Source: JBOICV01 sp050740255
Lineage (GTDB): Bacteria > Pseudomonadota > Gammaproteobacteria > Nevskiales > JBOICV01
DNA length: 14,776 nt
Reading direction: 5' to 3'
Assembly: GCA_050740255.1 (NCBI GenBank)
Contig: JBOICV010000027.1
Coordinates: 1 to 14,776, forward strand
Part shown: piece by piece, positions 12,277-14,776 of the stretch
Numbering within the stretch: position 1 is the first letter of the stretch
Layout: each line of letters opens with the position of its first letter
Program-made: the position numbers and the translations under genes
The notes under the pieces: generated by a model
What the model saw: only the letters and a program-made list of their open reading frames with translations
What the model was told of the DNA's origin: nothing
Databases searched by the model: none

Positions 12277-13158
12277 TCAGGCGCCGAGAGCGGCCAAGGC
12301 CAACTCGGTATACCGCTGCGGTTGTTCCAGATCCGGAAAATGGCCGCATTCCGGGAAATGTATGACGTTCGCCTGCGGCAGCAGATCCAGCAAAGTCTCG
12401 GCACGCGTGTGCTTGTGGCTGCGATCAGCGTCGCCCCACAGCAGCATCGTCGGCTGCTTGACGCCGGACAGCTCCGGCTCGGTCGCGCGGCTCAGGCCCT
12501 GGACGACGCCGGCAAGGCAGAAGCATCCGCCGTGCGTCAGGGCGTGGTTTGCGAGGGCGCGGAATTCCGAGCGCTGCGGCTTGTCCGGCATCGCCATGCC
12601 GTACCAGGTGTGCGCGAGCTTGCGCCGCGCAGCGCGCGCCAGCACCTGGCCGACGACCGGTGTGCGGATAGGTGGCGGCATGTTGCGCAGCATCCACGCC
12701 GGCATGCTCTGGAGTCCTGGCGTCTGACACAGGAGCAAGCGGCGGATACGTTGCGGCGCGAGCTTCGCCGCAGCCATGGCGTAAAAACCATTCCCGCAGC
12801 TGAAGAACAGCGAGGCCTCGTGTACATTCAAAGCATCCATCACAGCCAGTACGGTTTGCGCGCCTTGCTCGAGCGTATGCGCGTAGCCAAATGGTGGGCG
12901 GGAATAGCCGAAGCCGGGCATGTCGAAACAGATCACGCGCGCGTGCGGCGCCAGCCGGCTGATGACCGGCTCGTGATGTTCGATGACATTGGGCCCATCC
13001 GGCACAATCACCACGACCGGCCCACTACCGCCGGTGTCGCGCACGCGCAACGTGCCGCGCGCCGTGCGCAACAGGCGCGTGCCTGCGGGCCAGGCGCCTG
13101 AAACCTGCTGCGACACGCCGCCGAGATTTAACAGACTGTCGAGTGCGTGGGCGATCAT
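12277..13158 (-). CDS. Alpha/beta hydrolase with atypical nucleophile elbow
   Basis: A 293-residue alpha/beta hydrolase. VVVIVPDGPNVIEHH takes the place of the HGFP oxyanion loop. The run RVICFDMPGFGYSRPPFGYA is the conserved GFGxS strand-turn. The elbow ASLFFSCGNGFYAM lacks a normal GxSxG; ungapped alignment to the neighbouring hydrolase puts C121, not S120, at the nucleophile position. A candidate Asp is in LLWGDADRSH and the His in FPECGHFPDLEQP. The protein may be a Cys-nucleophile hydrolase or have lost hydrolysis. It lies 11 bp after the preceding hydrolase and 17 bp before the DUF2855 gene, in one operon. No signal peptide is seen. The start ATG 13158 has only a weak ribosome site. Confidence 0.85.
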   Translation of the reverse strand: MIAHALDSLLNLGGVSQQVSGAWPAGTRLLRTARGTLRVRDTGGSGPVVVIVPDGPNVIEHHEPVISRLAPHARVICFDMPGFGYSRPPFGYAHTLEQGAQTVLAVMDALNVHEASLFFSCGNGFYAMAAAKLAPQRIRRLLLCQTPGLQSMPAWMLRNMPPPIRTPVVGQVLARAARRKLAHTWYGMAMPDKPQRSEFRALANHALTHGGCFCLAGVVQGLSRATEPELSGVKQPTMLLWGDADRSHKHTRAETLLDLLPQANVIHFPECGHFPDLEQPQRYTELALAALGA

Positions 13159-13169
13159 TGGTGTTCTCG

Positions 13170-14087
13170 CTAAGCGCTTCTGATTTTCGCGGATTGCCGC
13201 GGCTCGGTGCCCTGGACGTGACTCAGAATCAACTCCGTGAGCCGCGGCATGATATCCGCGGGCAGGTCGTGACCCATGCCGGAAATAATTTCCAGTTGCG
13301 CGTTGGGAATATGCTTCATCAAATCATGGGCTGCAGCCACCGGCACCAGCGGATCGTCGGCGCCATGAATGATTAGCGTCGGCGCGCCGATGCGGCGCAG
13401 CAGCGGCACGCGGCTGCCGGAAGCCATGATCGCCACCGTCTGCCGCGCCATGCCGCGCGGATAGTGGCTGCGGTCGAAGCTGTGCTCGACTTTCGTGCGC
13501 AATGCGCTGTCCTCAACCGGATAGTCTGGGCTGCCGATCAGCCGCCAGGTTTGCATCGAGTGTTGAATCAGGGATTCCCGGTCCAGGCGCGCGGGACGCC
13601 GCACCAGTCTCAGCCGCAGCTCCAGACGCGGCCCCGGCAAGCGTGGATTACCGCTGTTCGACATGATGGACACGAAACTCTTCACGCGTGTACCGTGCTT
13701 GGCCGCGAGAATCTGCCCAATCATGCCGCCCATCGAGATACCCACCACGTGGGCTTCGCGCAGCTTCAGCGCGTCCAGCAAGCCGAGCGCATCCTGCGCC
13801 ATATCGTCCAAGTTATAGGGCGCGCTCACGGGCAGGCGCAGCGTTGCGAGGACGCCCGCGCGGAACAGTTTTACCTTGCCGGCGTGTTCGATTTTGCTGG
13901 AGAGGCCGACGTCGCGATTGTCGTAGCGGACAACGTAGTGGCCGGCTTTGGCCAGCGCCCGGCAGAATGCTTCTGGCCAGAGTATGAGCTGGCCGCCCAG
14001 GCCCATGATTAACAGAATGGCCGGCGCGCTCGGTTCCCCGAAAGTCTCGTACTCGAGCTGGATACCATTGGCGCGGACTTGCGGCAT
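13170..14087 (-). CDS. Alpha/beta hydrolase (GISMGG-type esterase)
   Basis: A 305-residue alpha/beta hydrolase. The oxyanion strand is ILLIMGLGGQLILWP (24-38), RYDNRDVGLSS follows, the nucleophile elbow VVGISMGGMIGQ has S118, the Asp is in LIIHGADDPLVP, and the His is in ISGMGHDLP. Many proteins of this form are annotated as esterases or 3-oxoadipate enol-lactonase-like; the substrate is unknown. Start 14087 was chosen because it overlaps the thiolase stop as TGATG and has GAGG seven bases upstream; the longer frame to 14135 lies inside the thiolase gene. The thiolase neighbour suggests action on an acyl ester or CoA ester of one pathway. Confidence 0.88.
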   Translation of the reverse strand: MPQVRANGIQLEYETFGEPSAPAILLIMGLGGQLILWPEAFCRALAKAGHYVVRYDNRDVGLSSKIEHAGKVKLFRAGVLATLRLPVSAPYNLDDMAQDALGLLDALKLREAHVVGISMGGMIGQILAAKHGTRVKSFVSIMSNSGNPRLPGPRLELRLRLVRRPARLDRESLIQHSMQTWRLIGSPDYPVEDSALRTKVEHSFDRSHYPRGMARQTVAIMASGSRVPLLRRIGAPTLIIHGADDPLVPVAAAHDLMKHIPNAQLEIISGMGHDLPADIMPRLTELILSHVQGTEPRQSAKIRSA

Positions 14088-14776
14088 CAGGCGACCTCGA
14101 ACAAACCCGCTGCGCCCATGCCGCCGCCGACGCACATGGTCACGACGACGTATTTCACGCCGCGGCGCTTGCCTTCAATCAGCGCGTGACCGACCAGGCG
14201 TGCGCCGGATACGCCATAGGGATGGCCGACCGCAATGGCGCCGCCGTTCACGTTCAGACGATCCTGCGGAATGCCGAGCCGGTCGCTGCAGTAAAGCACC
14301 TGTACCGCGAAAGCCTCGTTCAGCTCCCACAGGCCGATGTCCTCTATCTTCAAGCCATTGCGTTCCAGCAGGCGCGGCACCGCGAACACCGGGCCGATGC
14401 CCATCTCGTCCGGCTCGCAGGCCGCCACCGTGAAGCCCCGGAAGATGCCGAGCGGCCGGAGGCCGCGGCGCTCCGCGAGCTTGCTGTCCATCACCACGCA
14501 GGCGGAGGCGCCATCGGAGAGCTGGCTCGCGTTGCCGGCGGTGATGTGGCCCTTTTCACCGCGGACCGGCGCGAGCTTGGCGAGGCCCTCCAGCGTCGTG
14601 TCGGGACGATTGCCCTCGTCCTGCGTCAGCGTGACTTCCTCCTCGCGCGCTTCGCCCGTCGTCTTGTCCTGCACGATCTTGCGGGTGGTGAGCGGCACGA
14701 TCTCGGCGCCGAAGCGCCCGGACTGCTGGCCGGCGGCCGTCCGCTGCTGGCTCCGGAGCGCGTACTCGTCCTGGCG
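14087..14776 (-). CDS. Thiolase (acetyl-CoA acyltransferase), C-terminal part
   Basis: The last 229 residues of a thiolase; the start lies beyond the right edge. The frame is open to the edge, with the typical YALRSQQRTAA and FGAEIVPL ahead of an internal GTG. Visible motifs are ITAGNASQLSDGASA, WELNEAFAVQ, NVNGGAIAVGHPYGVSGARL with the catalytic His, and the C-terminal CVGGGMGAAGLFE with the proton-relay Cys. The nucleophilic Cys near residue 90 is off the window. The enzyme cleaves 3-ketoacyl-CoA with CoA, or condenses two acyl-CoA, in the cytoplasm. The stop overlaps the hydrolase start. It heads, or is internal to, the operon that ends with the DUF2855 gene. Confidence 0.95.
   Translation of the reverse strand, partial: RQDEYALRSQQRTAAGQQSGRFGAEIVPLTTRKIVQDKTTGEAREEEVTLTQDEGNRPDTTLEGLAKLAPVRGEKGHITAGNASQLSDGASACVVMDSKLAERRGLRPLGIFRGFTVAACEPDEMGIGPVFAVPRLLERNGLKIEDIGLWELNEAFAVQVLYCSDRLGIPQDRLNVNGGAIAVGHPYGVSGARLVGHALIEGKRRGVKYVVVTMCVGGGMGAAGLFEVA

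Noticed and set aside
12260..12349. 30-residue N-terminal extension of the DUF2855 frame
   Set aside because: It overlaps the end of the upstream hydrolase, has no ribosome site, and the family start coincides with ATG 12259 behind AGAGGA.

Overview
The window comes from a GC-rich chromosome with dense same-strand operons of acyl-CoA and short-chain dehydrogenase chemistry. It also carries REP-type palindromes, a LysR regulator and a MerR-type promoter. This fits an environmental member of the Pseudomonadota, probably a beta- or gammaproteobacterium; the sequence alone does not name the species. No rRNA, tRNA, CRISPR array or transposase is visible.

Layout. (1) 1-1161 holds small minus-strand genes: the start of an NTF2/SnoaL-like gene behind a promoter of MerR-activated architecture, a YajD-type HNH nuclease and an AHSA1/SRPBCC protein. 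(2) 1309-3463 looks like an accessory patch. It has a BrnT/BrnA toxin-antitoxin pair and, convergent to it, an AT-richer two-gene unit that pairs an Nmad3-like predicted nucleic-acid-modification protein with an unrecognised Cys-Cys-His protein. (3) 3538-9962 is one long minus-strand gene train: SDR, DUF1330, SDR, APH-type acyl-CoA kinase, acyl-CoA dehydrogenase, CurA-like reductase and an alpha/beta hydrolase. A divergent LysR gene (10053-10958) lies at its head. The kinase plus dehydrogenase pair resembles LvaA/LvaC and human ACAD10/11, so handling of hydroxyacyl-CoA is a reasonable guess. (4) 10961-14776 is a second minus-strand operon: thiolase (cut by the window edge), two alpha/beta hydrolases and a DUF2855 protein.

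The most unusual signals are repeats working inside coding DNA. The DUF2855 gene contains two copies of a 101-bp, hairpin-forming repeat in opposite orientations. Both are in frame and stop-free, and each adds about 33 residues to the protein. Upstream of curA, the gene's start region is present three times. The two outer copies run through a GGGGAGAGGG palindrome and end in an ATGA that overlaps the next start, so an ATGA chain is kept from the dehydrogenase to curA. These, the Nmad3-like pair and the MerR-type promoter are the best leads.
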